64,000 bases of DNA from Strongylocentrotus purpuratus. Lineage: Eukaryota; Echinodermata; Echinoidea; Camarodonta; Strongylocentrotidae. The stretch spans positions 30,706,306-30,770,305 of the forward strand of contig NW_022145610.1 in the NCBI RefSeq assembly GCF_000002235.5, read 5' to 3'. A program made the position numbers and the translations under genes. Positions 44,001 through 58,800 of this stretch are shown here, piece after piece. The notes under the pieces are model-generated. The model did no database searches. It saw nothing but the letters and a program-made list of their open reading frames with translations, and was not told the origin of the DNA. The number at the start of each line of letters is the position of its first letter. The first letter of the stretch is position 1.

Positions 44001-46841
44001 ATCCGGCTCTGACCGCCGGGGTTGTGACACTTCCCTAAGCTTCGCAAACAGTTTCAGGCTATAATTACAAGTAGTTGGAGACATGATAGTGGTAGGTTTC
44101 ATAGTCTGCTGTAGGGAAATTTGGGCGTTTTTGTTAACCATGCAGGAATAGGACACTCGAGGAATTTATAATAGGTTTTTGGATTAAAATTTTAATTTTG
44201 TTATTGCCTCTTTAGGCAGGACCACATAATTGGTTAATTATGTGGATGAAGAGAGGAGGGAAAAAAAAGGAAAATTTTGGAGTTTGAGGGTTTGTTTAAT
44301 TGACTATTGCGTTAAGGTTGTGCATTTACTTGCAAAATATTGTCATGCTGTTTTAATATGCAAAGGGTGTCATTAATGGGAGGTGATATTTCTAAGTATG
44401 TTTGAACTAGTGGGTATTTTTGTGAGTTGGATTACCAGTTTGATATGTGTGTTTATATATTGTAATTTGGAAGCCATGTTGGCTTTATATGATGTATATG
44501 AAGTTATTGTAGATGTTTTAGGGCTGGGCAGCCATGTACGTGTGTGTAACTTGGAGGGGAACGTATATATGACGAGAATTTCTATTTTTTTTTGTTGCGA
44601 TCTTATGGGACAGATCGTTTCAGTAGGGGAGTTTGTAATGATATGGATATTCTCGTGTTTACGTTTTCCTCAAAGGTTCATTGACGTACATGTACAAGGC
44701 AAATTCCTGGTAGATTTCGCTAGAACTATGTTTACAAACATACATGGTGAATTCCTTGTATGCTATTTTTAACACCTGTTCCGAGACGTTGCGCTCTTAA
44801 TTTTGGCTCTACTTTTTCGGCTTGGCCGATTGGATTAGGTGTCGCTGGGCGTGTCGCCACAGTTGACTTAAATTTAATTAGGCAAATTTAGGAAATAGAT
44901 TTGTATTACAATTGGAAGGGTTTTTCCTTGTTGCCGGGTCTGTTCACACTATCGAAATAGTATGAGAGGGGAAGTGAGGATTACAGGTGTGTAATAGCCA
45001 GAAGCATGTGGGCTCGCTAGTGTGGACGGACATAGCAACATTTATCCCTTGTTATATTCCAGGGTTGTTGGGTCTCCGGGTGATTTGCATCTCTTGTTTG
45101 AGAGATTAGAATGTAAGAGACACAGGTGGGTGCGTGAAAGAAGTATGTGAGGAATAGAGATGCGGATCATCCGGAGCGCCTTATATCCGAGGGGGGTAAA
45201 TTCGCCAAGAAATATAGGACCTTTTAATACGGAAACTAATTATAAGTGGATTGATATTACGCAAAGCGTCTGTGTGACACGCCTCAATTTTTGGAAGGAC
45301 GAGGCGTGTCAGTTCGGGGGATAAAAACCGAGTTGCGTCTCTGGAGCGGGACCTCTCTTCCGTTACGATCGACATGAGTTGCTAATCTGTTTCGATTGGG
45401 TTGCCCAGCCCCAAAACATGAACTTCGTGATTTATTAATTCTTCGTTTATTTTAATAAATCTTCAACTCCAATCAAGAATTTGTTTCAGTGACTTTGATT
45501 TATCTTCGTTTTCTACACTTCAAGAACTAAAGCTATACTTTAACATTTTCTGAGTCGGTACTAGGCGGGGCGGTTTTGGCCACCGGGCCGTCTCGCCGTG
45601 GATCGCTTCATTAATTTAAGCCCTGTAATTATATTGCACTAACACCAAGAATTTCTTATTTTCGCATCACTGATTTCAGAAGTAGGCCTACATGTACATT
45701 TGATTTGTGTGTGGATTATAACAAAATCTTACAAAAAGTAAATTAAATGGGGAAGTTTTGAAGTAGACAGTAACATTTAAAAAGGTGTATTTTTCATAAG
45801 AGCTCCACCATCACATTTTCAATTTGAGTTGAGGTAATCCCTTTGCAGCAAATGTAACAAATAAAACAAAATGTGTAGAAGTGAGAGACTGTTTTCCAAA
45901 GTTCCAAAGAAGCTACAAAAAAACTTAATTTTCTTTCATTTTCTCTTTTGATGAACAGGGTTTCATGCCTGGAGGTGGCAATGCTCCTATGCTACAGCAG
46001 TCACAGGGGTTTGCCATGCACGGTATGGGCATGCCTGCTCCCAACCAGGTCCCTCCGAATCAACCAATGCTGAACCACCACCAGCCCATGCCCAACCAAC
46101 CAATGGGAGGGGGGCAACAACATAGGGAGTATGGAGCACCTCCGCTGCAGTACGGTCAGCAGCATCAGCAGCAGCAGCACATGCAGGTTCCGAATCAGCA
46201 GCAACCGCAACAAATGCATTATCCACAGCAGCAGCAGCAGCAGCAGCACCAGGGTGTTTATCCACCGTTTCACCAACAGCAGGGTCAGAATCAGTTTCCA
46301 CCTCAACAGCAGGCACCGATGCAGCAACCACACCAGCAGCAGTTTCATCCACATGCTTCTAGTTCATCCAATGGTAAGCTCTCTTCCAGCCATCTCTAAA
46401 ACTGGCTAGATATCTTTCAGCTTCCTTCAAAGTACTATTGGGGTGGGGGTGGAGCATACAGTAAGGGGCAAACTTGCACCCAAGAAATGATCCACAGTCT
46501 ATGGAATAAAATTCAAGATCTGTTTGTAGGCCTCCAGAGCTTCAGGAGGTATTTGTCCTAGGAAGTGATGTCCGGGGGTAGGTGTCCAGGGACGGATTTT
46601 TAGAATTGCTTCCAAGTGGGGGGGGGGGGGGGGGGGGGGGTCACATTCCAGTACCCCCTTCCCCCCCCCCAGACAACTACCCCCTTACAACAACCGCCCT
46701 CTAGGACAAGTATCCCTGGGACAACTTTCCTAGGGAGTAGTTGTCCAGGGGGGTAGTCGTTCTAGGGGGTGGTTCCTCTAGGGGGTAGTTGACTGGGGAT
46801 GGTTATCCGGGGGTAGGATGTCTGGATTTTCAGAATTGCTT

Positions 46842-46872
<31 letters not shown>

Positions 46873-49800
46873 TCACACTCCAGTTTGTTTACGTGCTTGT
46901 GATTGTGTTGGTCATATACTTCATTCCCATGTTTTAAAACACATTTGTAGGGAAAAAGTATTTGCTGGAAATTGTTGTGCTAACACACGATATGTTTGTT
47001 TTCATAAAATTTAAGATTAATGCACAAATCCACCACTGTCATAGAATCTCTATTAATTAATCAATGTTTGGCCATTTCTTTATACAGCTAATGTTACACC
47101 TGGCTGGAAAGTGGGACTCTATGCAAGCGAGAAAGACAAGATGGTAAAAAAGAATCCCCATTCCTCTTTATTTACCTATTTATGACATTTAATCTATTAT
47201 TAATTTCTTTAATATATTGTAATATTGTAAAAGTGCTTTTCATTGGGCTTATGATAGTTTCTTGCAACAGGCAGTTTCTTAATCATTAATGACACATGCA
47301 TGCAAAATTGTATTGCTGATTACCTTTTACTAACTGATCGTTTTATCCATTTGAAGAATTTTTGCTGAAAGATTGAAAAGGACATAAAAGTTGAATTCTG
47401 AGAAAAAGGTGACAATGGGCAAAGGAAGAGGTGCAAAAATGATGAATGAAAGTAGGACTACATGTACTTACATTTGTTGTGTTTCATCTGCTGTTACTGC
47501 TGTATATCTGTATATTTTAGATGGAATGTATCAACGAGCTACATCTGCTATATATCTGTAGGTTGTATCTGTTGGTATATATCTGAAGGTTTTATCATCT
47601 GCTTTATATCTGTAGGTTTTCAGGTGACATGAACCGACGAGCTTCATCCTCGAATTGAAAAGTCTAGGATAGAATAAAGTGGATGATTTATTTATCCATT
47701 ATTCATCCTTCCTTTTACGTTCAGTTCTTTGCATATACATGTATGCAGAGATGCCTACTGTTACGGTTTCGTCGTATCTGTTCTGGTTTTATTGCCTTGT
47801 TACAGCCTTACGTTAAACAACCAAAAGGTTACGGGAAACGATAAATAAGTACATTATAGCGTATGTCGCCTATTTACACATAGACTCCGTACACAGCTCT
47901 GTACATTGCTTCATGTCACATGCATTTACTCACAAGTTCACTAAATTTGACTACATTAGATGGGCTCTTTTGCTCGCTACACGCTAATGTGCACATGGTC
48001 TATGATCAGTATGATGCTACCAGCAGACCATCCGACGCCATCTCGTTTAATTCCGAAACAACGCGGTGCCGTCGTTGTTTTGATACTAGTATTCTATGCG
48101 CGGTTGTGCGTTTTTGGGGAGCGTGATGGTGGATGATCATGTGCGCGGCGTGAAGACTTCAGCAGGCGCATTTCAAGTGCGATACGGTATGTTGTGTTCA
48201 TGAACGCCGGGCCTGGGCTTGTACTGGCGGTGTTTTATTTCTGGATATTATCATGGATTCACGCAAAAAAGGAGGAGATCCTATGACTGCAAACAGATTT
48301 GTTATAACGTTTTGATGCACATCTTTATTTGAAACTTAAAAATGGAAGATTCAAAATGCAGTTATAAGAGTGATTGGGTGTTCGTGTGCGTTTTTGCGCA
48401 AAAAAGATATGCTGCTTTGTCCTGTGTTCCGGAAAGACCCCCATTTGTAACAACATGTGGTAAATGTTCCTGACAACCATCCTATAGGGTTTGCATCTCT
48501 GTGTATGTATCAGGATGGACCACAAGAGTTAAACATGTACATGTAACAGCAACTCAAGCTTAGTATTCAATAGGTCAAGTACCGGTACTATAAGTTTGAC
48601 ATTTATTTGCATGACTCTTGACCAATCTTAAGATTGGTTTGAGAGTCAACCTTCAATATTTGTCTTTGGAAGTTGACGCCCATACCAGCTTTGCACTCTG
48701 TTTATTTTTTTTGTCTGTTTGTTTTTTTTCTGCTGACCTTTCAGATTTATATAAGTATGTTTGCCCCAAACTAAGCTTAAATAATTACCCATGAAATTCA
48801 AATTCCTTAAGAGTGGTTTTAAGGGTCCTTTTGTTCATTGGTCTATATGATTATACCCCCCCCCCCAAACAAAACAACAACAACAACAAAAAATCAGCAT
48901 TTCACTCTTTACCAAAAGAACCCTGTTGAAGGTGACTTACTAAAGAAAGAAAAAAATTGAAGAAAGAAAGAAAGAATATGACACCTTGCAAGGCAAACCC
49001 TATGGCCCGAATTCACAAAGGAGGTTTGTCGACAAACCTTGGTTTTCGTACGTCATATGACGCGTTTTACGCGTTTTTTACAAACCTGGTTTGTAAAGAA
49101 CAAAAGGAGGTTTGAGCTCAAACCTTGGTCTGAGCTCAAACCTTGCTTTGTGAATTCGGGCCTCTATGTGTAGCCAGTTTCTAGTCTACCATTTCAGACT
49201 CAAATTTGATGTACCGTACATTGTTCAAGATATGGCTGTATTTACATCATGGTTAATTAAATTTTTTGTTTAAGCATACCGTATTTGCCGGCAATAAGGC
49301 CGCATAGGCCGCACCCCCAACTTTGACATTTCGTAGAGGGAAAAAAAAAAAAAAACGGACCAAACAAAACAGTCGTAATTTTCTTGTAGAACGCTCTTTT
49401 TTTTTACAAACTGATACCAAATTCATCAATATTCTTATAAATTTACAAGAAGTTTACCTCGTTTCTTTCACAATGCAATCGCATGACCATAACTGGTCTT
49501 TATCTTTAACTATCGTTTAACCAAATCAATATAGCACTAGTTCATGCTACATTTTATTACAGTGTACATAGTACATTATAAATGTACCTTAGCCTAGCTA
49601 GAAGATTCATGCTGAAGACAATAGTCTACATCAGTCCAGACCCTATCTCACAAGTCCTGTTTGAACCAGGCCAACTTCAGTGGTACCGACCGATCATGAA
49701 ATTGAATGGAATGCCTGGATGGTAATGACCTGCTGGGCCAGCATTGCAGGCATTCCTGCACTGTATCATCTCACAGGGATCCTACGGTCAAGGGGATGGA

Positions 49801-52800
49801 CATTGTCCGTGGGGCAACAAGAATAGAATTCTCTCAAATTTTATATTTGATTGTGACCTGCACGTGGGAGAATAACATATTTTCATATTTTGGCAATAGA
49901 AATTTATTCACTTTGGTAGAACCTGGTTTTAAAAGTGTTTGATTCATGTATTTATTGAATTGTGATAATTCACATTTTCTGCGGAATAGAATGTATCAAT
50001 TATTTTTAGCTCATATATATGAATGTAAGCTTCTGGTCTGTAAGTCCAAAACCGATTTGAGAATCTCAGTAAGTCTTCTGTGTGAACACCCCTCCTGTCT
50101 CTGTCTACTGGCTACAGTATTGTGAGCATGCTGAGCTGCCTGCAGTGTTAATAGTTCATTAGCGATAGACGTCATCTCAAACATTTATTTTGTCAGGATC
50201 TCTGAACGTCATTAGGAGGATGGTTACCGATTGACCCGTATCAGTTTCTTCTCTGACCAACGGTCTGCTTCTCAGCATCTCCGTGGCACATGTTATGGAG
50301 TGTAAAGTAAAGTAATGTACTTTCTAGTCTTCCTCTTTCAACATTTTTACCCAATGTGCCTGTGGATTTAAGGTACACATTGTTAATTTATTGATTTACT
50401 CGATTAGATCAACTTTTTTTTCTTCCTGATCACCTATCATGGATACATTTAGGTAATTGTTGGGATTTTTGTGCCGGGGGGGGGGGGGGGGAGGAGGGGG
50501 GCAGGGAGGGGTACATTTTCATTATCAACTTTGAGAAATTGTGGAAGAGACACCCCCCCCCCCCCCCTTCAAATCATTTAGAAAGTGAAAGCAAAATTTC
50601 ACGAGTTAGCATTCAAAGCCTATGCAATTCAGTTAAGGTTTTGTTGTCGATGGCATTTTAATCCATTTATTGTCCTCTCACATGTTCAAGTCCATGTAAA
50701 CATACTTGTACATCTACCCACACACACAACCCACACATTCTCAAAGGTACTGTATGTTAGTCTACAAGCACAGACTATAATTTGACAACTAAACAATGCA
50801 TTGTGTCTGGAGTCTAGATTATGCTAGCTTGATAATCTATTGTGTAAGATACATGTAGACGAAGAACATATACCGTAGCTACAGCTTGGGGTCTATGTAT
50901 GATAGTCTTTAGCTCAGATAGTCCAGACACTGATTTATAATGTATCATACTAGACAAAGGGTCTGAAATGGTAAACCACACATACACACAGAGCTGGGGT
51001 AAGTGAAGAGATGATGACTCTTGCAGATGCGATCCAAGAGGGTTAGAGATAGAGAACGTGAGGAGGGAGCTCTGGAAAAGATAAGAGGAGTATAATCTTA
51101 ACTCTATATTTGGATATAATCATGTTAATTTTGGTAAGCCTCTTAATTCTTCTTTTCGCCTATTAATCTGCATCAATGAAAGATTTTATGTTTTAATTTA
51201 GAGTTGAATTTTCAAAAAATATTTATTTTTCTCTTTTTAATCACAAAAATGATGGCATTTCATTTTTTAAACACATATATCGCACATTGATAATATTATT
51301 TTCTTCTTCGTAGTAGTAGATGTAGTAGTAGTAATAGTAATAGTAGTAGTAGTAGTAGTAGTAGTACATGTAGAAGTAGTAGTAGTAATACATGTATTTT
51401 AAAATAATAAAAAGTATTACACCATGGAGATGGGGTTCAACACTAGTAGGGGTCCAAAGGCATGAAATGAATCCCCCCCCCCCCACCAAACAAAATGTTG
51501 AAAGGTGTTCAATCGAGTTGAGCCTTTCAAGTTGTTAAATTGTGCGATAGTGTGACACCATGATATTGGGTACTTCTTGTGACAATGTGACATCAATGTA
51601 CATGTAAGGGTCTGAGAATATATCTTCTCAAGCAATTATGCATATCGCCGACACTACCTTTGATGGTCTACAGAGATGCCAACCCTCCCTGAAAATTTGT
51701 GTCTTTGATATGTCACTCCAAACAAAATTTTAGGCCTCCTTGGTTTCTTGAAAGATTATTCCTATTATGCTGTATGCAATTGATAGAAACTTCCCTGATT
51801 TCTGAATGAATCCTCTCTGATTTATGAATGAATCCTCTCTGAAAGCTGAATGTAAAGGTTGGCATATCTGTGTCTATCTGTGTCTTATGTGACCTGATGA
51901 TAGGTTGAGGCGCCTTGTAATAGACACTGCTAATGATCATTTGGTCAAGTAATTATCCGGAGCATTGATACCACAAGTGATAATGGATTCATCGTTAATC
52001 TATCTCATGCCTGGCTGGCTGCATCCAGGTTGAATCACCGTTCATGGTCTTTCATCTTTCTTTCTTTGCATATATCCTCTCTCTCTCTCTATAACCCTTT
52101 CCCATCTTCTCACCATCTTTGGTTTATTCTCTGTACTCCATTCTTTCTCCCTCATTCCCTCTCTTGCACTATCCAAATCCCCCCCCCCCCCCCCCTACAT
52201 TGCATTTTGTCTAATACCCTTTTCATATTTAGGGGTCGAATGGGGGGGGGGGGATCTGGATTCAATCCAGACTTTACTAGTTGGGAACCAAACATAAATC
52301 TGAATGTTATCATCTTCACTTCATCCCCACTTGATGCAGACATCTTTACCCGCTTTGGGTTCACTTTCGGCAGTGAATATACAAACAGTATTATTCTTTT
52401 TCTCTCCTTTTCCATACATGCCAACTGTTCAGATTAAAGAGGAACATTCCTCTTTTTGGGAGAAGATAATTATCATTTTAATGCAGGTGTTCCTCTTCCT
52501 GTACAAATTTGTCTGTAGTATTGAATAGGAGCGTTAGGATTGTTCCTCTTTTTTTTTAAATAGCATAATTTGTACAGATTTCTGATTTTCAAATGTTGGC
52601 ATGTATGCTTTTCCCTATATCTGTAACATTTAATTTCCATCAATAGTAAATAGACCCTTAGCTGTGTAGTTGTATTACTGTCTGTAGACAGTTAATAAAA
52701 AAAATGGGCATTGAAAAGAGAGAACAAGTTATAAGATGCGATACAGAGCAAAAGGGGAAGGAAAAGTGAAAGGAGAAGAGAGGCAGACGATGGGATGGAT

Positions 52801-55800
52801 AGATGACTGGCATCAATGAAAACTTGAATAGGTATACATATTCTAGTTATTTAATTTACCTGTAGATTTATGTGGAAAAGAGTATAACAAAGACAGACCC
52901 TCCCCCCTTCCTTCAAAAATTATGGTGATGAGAATGAATGAATACAGTCTAAACATTAATCAGTTATTATTGATGACACATTTTATGAAACGGCCCTGAT
53001 GTGGTGAGTTTGCAAGTCAGATACCGTGGACTTTTATGTCTATGCTCTTCCAAATGCCTGCACTAGATGCTTTGTCTTAGTTCCGTTGTACCAGTCTTTC
53101 TATCACATCACCCTCGGTAATTAACTCCGATGACATTCTATGGCTGTCACATAAATTTGACTGCAAGACGATGATTTATCAAACAGCCAGAGACAAGGGA
53201 CTGGATTAGTGCGCTGTATCATTTTTGTTATCTCTTAAAGCAATGTTTGAAAGTTCACTAACACTCCATGTGCATATATGTATATACAGCGTACATTCAT
53301 ATTCCTGTCTGGTGGCGACTTTTGAAGTACTGGTATAAATTATAATGGCCCCCATCTTATACAGAGTTGATATCAATCCCAATTGTTTGCGATTGATATC
53401 AATCGCAACTATGTACATAAGAGATAGGAGACGGCAAAGTTGCCATTAATTGGAGGACTTGCGATTGAGTTGATTTACATGTATAAGAAGAAGCCCAGTA
53501 TGAGCAATAAGCTATTGTACCGATGCCCCACGTATACATGTACATCCCTCATTCTTGCTAAAGCATCACCAATCCTGAAACAAATTTTTAACCTAAATCG
53601 TAGAATTTTATAAAACTGCCTGACCTTTTTCTCCACATTAACATTTCCTTCATTTCAGGAAACAGCATTATTTCAAACTGTACAGCAAGGCTGTATTGTG
53701 TCTCTGAATGTACATTAACATGATCAAAGCATTGCCTTAATATTATGCTCAATTATTATTATTTTCATTTCAGTTCATTTCTGTGGCAGCAGTAGCTTCA
53801 AGATCCTTGAATTTATTCCTTTGTATTTACTAGCACAAGTAGCAGCATTACTTCAGGGATTCCAGTGGTGCAAGGATTGCACTGGTTTTACAATTTAGTA
53901 TACAAATAATACATGTTTGTGAGTGCATTAGTGAATATGCACTGCACGCAGGTTAAAGTCACTGTACATGTAGGATAATGAACAAGACCTGTCAAGTTCA
54001 TTGTCCGTCTCATTGTGACTAAAACAAGTTGCAGTTCATAATATCACTAATGAACGAGCTAAAAACATGTATTATTTGTTTTTTAAGATGTGTCTACAAT
54101 ACGAGTATAAAGTCGAGAAGTTGACGGTTGTCATCACCAAAATGTACTCCCTGTGCATGTGGTAAAAACTAATCCACGTAAATGTGATCCATTTCAACAC
54201 TTCTCAATGGCTACATTCTTGAACCCATTTTATTGTAGATATTCAATGTTGGTGCAGTGCATAAGCGTTGGCGCACCGGCTTGTTTGTGAAAGCAGTGGC
54301 ATTTACGAAAGAACAAAGACACACTAACCAGAGGATCATCTGACATGGAAAGTAGTGGTGGTTATTTTACCTGACTGCTAAGAAAGCATAAATGCTTGTT
54401 GGTAAGCAACCAGAGGACTGATGGCTCTAGGTCCTCTCCGAGAGACCTGGTAATGTGGATTAATGCCTTACCAAAGGGCACTAGCGCATCGCCTTGGTTT
54501 CGAACCCGGGTTGCCGGATTACGAGACCACTGCTCTACCAGACCCCTTAATAGCAAACTGAAGACCACACTCTGAGTGAGTGGATGGGCTTCAGTGGCGG
54601 TCGTGGGGGCCGCACTAAATTGTATTTCTTTATTTTCAGTACTTTTTAAGTACTGGAAAAAGCTTTTTGTTTACATATTTGTTTAATTCAGAAGAAAACA
54701 AAGCTGATGCAGGAGAAAATGCAACTAGAGGAGGAGGAGAACACATCAGACAAAAAATGGCCAAAAGCTTTGGATATTCCCATTTGTCAGCTGTCTACAT
54801 GTATATCTGTAGAAAGAAATGTGTGTTTGAGAATTTGTCTACAATGGCTATTTTCTGATGTGGCTTCAATAGACAGGTTGACTTTGAAAGAATGATGAAT
54901 TTGTTCTGAAGTTTTAATGCATGCACATGTTCTTTCATTGACTATTTTTAATCGGGATATATGTATGTGGTTTATATATATTTGTGTGCTCATTTTTACC
55001 ATTTTTATCCACTGGTAATTTTATTTATTTTACATATAGAAGAGTTTTGTATAATGTCTGATGATAGCTGTCTTTAATTTGGATTCTGTCAGAAGCGTAC
55101 ATATGATACCAACATTTTGCCAAGAATAATGAAAAAACCTAACCCTTCAATTCTCCATGCTTGATCCACAGCAGCATAGTTCAGAGCCACGTCCTCCTGG
55201 AGAAGATGGAATAAATGATTCCCGTACGCCACGTTATAAGGATAGATCTGGTCCTAACGAGAGTGGGAGGCGAAAAGAGTCCAAGGACAGAAGGAGAGAC
55301 AGGCGAAGGCGAGATTCTCCGGATAGTGATAATAAAGAATCTGCCTTATGGGATGTTGTATCATCCATCGTTAGTTTCCCTGATGCTAATGATAAACAGG
55401 GAGGGGACTCCTGGAATATGAAACGAGGATCAAATGAACGAGACTCGAGGGAGCAAAACTCAAAAGATCAAGATTCAAGAGAACGAGGTTCCAGAGACCA
55501 GGAGTCGAGAGAACGAGAATTGAGATTACGAGAATTGAGAGAACGAGAATTGAGGGAACATGTTTTGAGAGAGCATGCATTGAAGGAACGTAAATTGAGA
55601 GAAAAGAGAGACCAAGAAATTGTAAAACTTGACTTGAGGAAACTAGGCTCGAGAGAACAACAATTGATAGAACTTGACACGAAAAAACAAAGCCTGAGAG
55701 AACGAGAATTAAGAGAGCGAGCCTCAATAGCCTTAGGCGACAGGCCTCCAAGAGAAGAAACCCAGGGACATGGAAGAGGCAGAGACAGAGACAGAGAGGA

Positions 55801-58800
55801 ACGTAGACCAGGAGGCTATCAAGACGATAAACAAAGAAGTGGTGGCAATGGTCGAAGAAGGGATGGTAACGATCGGAGAAGGGATGACGATGGTGATGAT
55901 CGGAGGAGGGATGAAAGCAATCAAAAGAGGGATGAGGTAGACCAAAGGAGAGATGAGAGCAGAAGTAGAGGACAGAACGAGAGTATCCACAGTTCAAGAG
56001 AGAGTCGTCGTGGCGGCGCCAGAAGTCAGGAGAGGTATAAAGATGATCAGAAGGGTTCCCGTTCTAGCACAGGAGATCAAAAGAATTCAGATGCCGGTAA
56101 ATACCCAGACAAAGGATCTTCACAGCAAGGCCCATCAAAAGATCGAGAGGGGGGAAGTGCACAGAATGCCTCACAGAGAAGTTCCGATGCCCAACATGGT
56201 AAACAGGCTTTCAAAGGCAGCGAGAGGTGGCAGGACAACCAAGCTCAACTGAGCTGGAACCGAGCAGTTGGGCAATCTCAAGAAGATCGGTCACACAACA
56301 AGAAGAAGGAGCAGTGGGGAAAAGGTCAAAACCTAGCTACGTCCAGAAATTCCACCGGTCAGAAGGATGATGTCACTGAACAACCCATGGATATTGAAGA
56401 TGATGAATCTGCAGGTTCCTCTCTTCAGAATGCCTACATCCAACAGAAGGCTATGGAAGAGATGGCCAATAAGAATGCGCAGGAAGCTGTGGCAAGACTT
56501 CGTGGCCTCCTGCGGACAGTTGACCAGAAAGCGAGACAAAACAAAGGAGGAAACCAGAAGGGAGAAAACCAGAAGGGAGGAAACCAAAAGGGAGGAAACC
56601 AGAAGGGAGGAAACCAAAAGGGAGACAAGGTGAGTCACCACCTCCACCATTTGTCATTGCTTAGTTTTACAACAACAATAACAACAACAGAATGAAAAGA
56701 TTAAGTAGCTTTTGGAGAGGGGGTATTCTGTACCAGTAAGAAAGTACATTTGACAACAGTTTCCTGGTTACTTATTGGCTCTTCCCCGTATTTGAATTGG
56801 AAAGTAGGAAAGAACCAAGCCGCTTATTTCATTGTAGGAAAAAAAATGTGTGACTTTAAACGTTGCTATTTTGATACACATGCTAAAATGTATCTGTTCC
56901 TTTAAACTGCATTTGTGTACCGATCTCTTTCAGTACCACTATTGACCACTTTTGAAAGGGGGTACTGGCAATCATTTTCTCCATTTATGACCTTTTGTTT
57001 ACAAATTTATCATCTTTATATATGTCCTTTCAGAAGAACATTCCCTTTCAGTGGACCGACAATTCTAAAACAAAGGGTGAATTTAGGTGCACTATCTGCA
57101 TGCTTAACTTCACGACCCAAGCGGTGAGTTTTTTTAATTTTTTCAAAATTCTCTCTGCAGCTGTTCTTTGTGGTAAAATGTTCTATGTATTTACAGCCAA
57201 GTCACCATATACATGTACAATCTCTTCAAGTTCAGTTTGAGCTTAACCTCATCATCTATCTCCTATATCTTACTCAAGCATATTCAAGGATAACAAACAA
57301 AAATCTACCATGTGTATCAAAGCAAATTTAGCACATTATAAAGTATGACACTCTTCAATTTTATGAGACCTTTTTTTGGAGTTTGAGTAAGGTATGTTGT
57401 TTTTTAATGAAGAGAATGTTATTACTATTCTAAGCATATTTCTGGAGCTGATGGTCCCCTTGAAGTTTGTCAGAGGCCTGCCAGACATGGCAATGATGAA
57501 TATATGTAAAGTAGATTTCTTACATTACAATTGTGAATTTGATATTTGATAATTTGTGGCTGTGGGATGAATCATCTATATGTACATGTATAAGTAAAAC
57601 TACGTTATCAAACAGATCTTTTGAAGGATAAGTTGTATATTGATTGTATTATTTCTTGCAGAGACTTCATGTTGGCTGAGACTTTGTGTAAATACTGTAC
57701 AAGAACAAGATTTTTACCCCAAAATATTGATGTACCCTCTTTTATCTAATACATGTATGTACTCAGTGCTGCCCTTAAAAATTAAAATGTATTTGGTCTG
57801 TGTTTCACTTTTATTCAGCTTTTCATAAAACACTGCTTGACCAGTGATCATCTTGAGAGGTTGAAGGTTAGTAGGATGAAAGATGAAGCTTTGCTGGAAG
57901 GGTACAACCGCTCCAAAGATCCTCCCAAGGATAAGGCCATTGTAGAGACAAGGGGAAGAGGAGGCACTGAGAACTTCCCACCAGGAGGGAAAGATGGCTC
58001 AACCAATAGAGCGTCTGGAGAAGTAGGGGGTGGAGCCTATCAGGGGTCAGGTAGGAAAGAGAGAGGGTCCAATCAGCAAAGGGCTTCGACAGGAAGTGTG
58101 TCAAGTCCACAGGCGGGTGGACGAACAGGATCGGTTCAGCCGCCATCTGAAGCTCCGGAGACGTTGTCCAATCAAGAGCTGTCAATGATTGAGGCCATGG
58201 CCTATCATGAGAGAGAACAGGCTGATATGATGACCACTGAGCAATCCGGCACTGACTTTTGGATGAAGCAGCAAGAGGCATCACTGGGAAGCTTGGACAA
58301 TGCACAGCTTTCTGCAATGGCAATAGCAAACATTCAGCAACAGGCAGAAACAAACGTATCGGCTGGCAGGTAAGTTCCGAAGGAGAGCTTTCAAGAGTAG
58401 CTAGATACTTGAGTATCTTCAGTTAACTTTGATTACTCCATAATGGCTGGAGTTTGAGTAAATAAAACAAATATATTTATTCAAGACATTTTCAAACTTT
58501 AACATTACTGATAGACTTCAATATTTAGATGCATGGACAATTCTAATTATCTTCCAAGCTGGAACAAAATATATAACACAATGAAGTTTAGAATGAATTT
58601 ACTGTAAGATGAGGAAGATAAAGGTTTTCTGCCTTTTCTTACCTTGAGTGGCAATGCCATTGTGAGAGTTTTCTTTACAAGCTGAAGCAAGAAGATTTGA
58701 CTATACCCATTTCCCCTGAACTAATACAGGGGCATTACCGTAGGTGTTTAGTTCTGGATGGACTGTTGACTGGACAAGGCCATAAGTGATATCAACAGAT

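Larger units (their letters stand above)
42075..45644 (+). mobile_element. Internally deleted LTR retrotransposon in intron 1
   Basis: Plus strand, a different Gypsy-type family from the one in region 1. Contains a gag fragment, a fragment of the integrase N-terminal region, the pol C-terminus and a long 3' LTR. A 209 bp segment at 42075-42283 is repeated exactly at 44634-44842 inside the 3' LTR and is probably what remains of the 5' LTR. RT, RNase H and the integrase core are gone. It sits in the first intron of the host gene in the sense direction. Confidence 0.75.
47144..54691 (+). other. Intron 3 of the host gene: AT-rich, with MITEs, microsatellites and a SINE
   Basis: 7.5 kb without convincing exons. 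Besides the listed elements it has poly(G) at 50477-50492, poly(C) at 50554-50566 and 52182-52195, and AT-rich stretches. Short ORFs here (48-82 codons) show no domain and no flanking splice signals that fit. Confidence 0.5.

Noticed and set aside
44383..44772. 129-codon hydrophobic ORF
   Set aside because: Lies in the U3 part of the LTR, overlaps the exact LTR repeat and shows no domain.
46001..46354. Minus-strand L-rich and A/V-rich ORFs
   Set aside because: Antisense of the CAG-rich exon 2, open because of codon repetition.
55386..55997. 203-codon minus-strand ORF opposite exon 5
   Set aside because: Antisense of the R/E repeat; exon 5 has splice signals and fitting phases on the plus strand.
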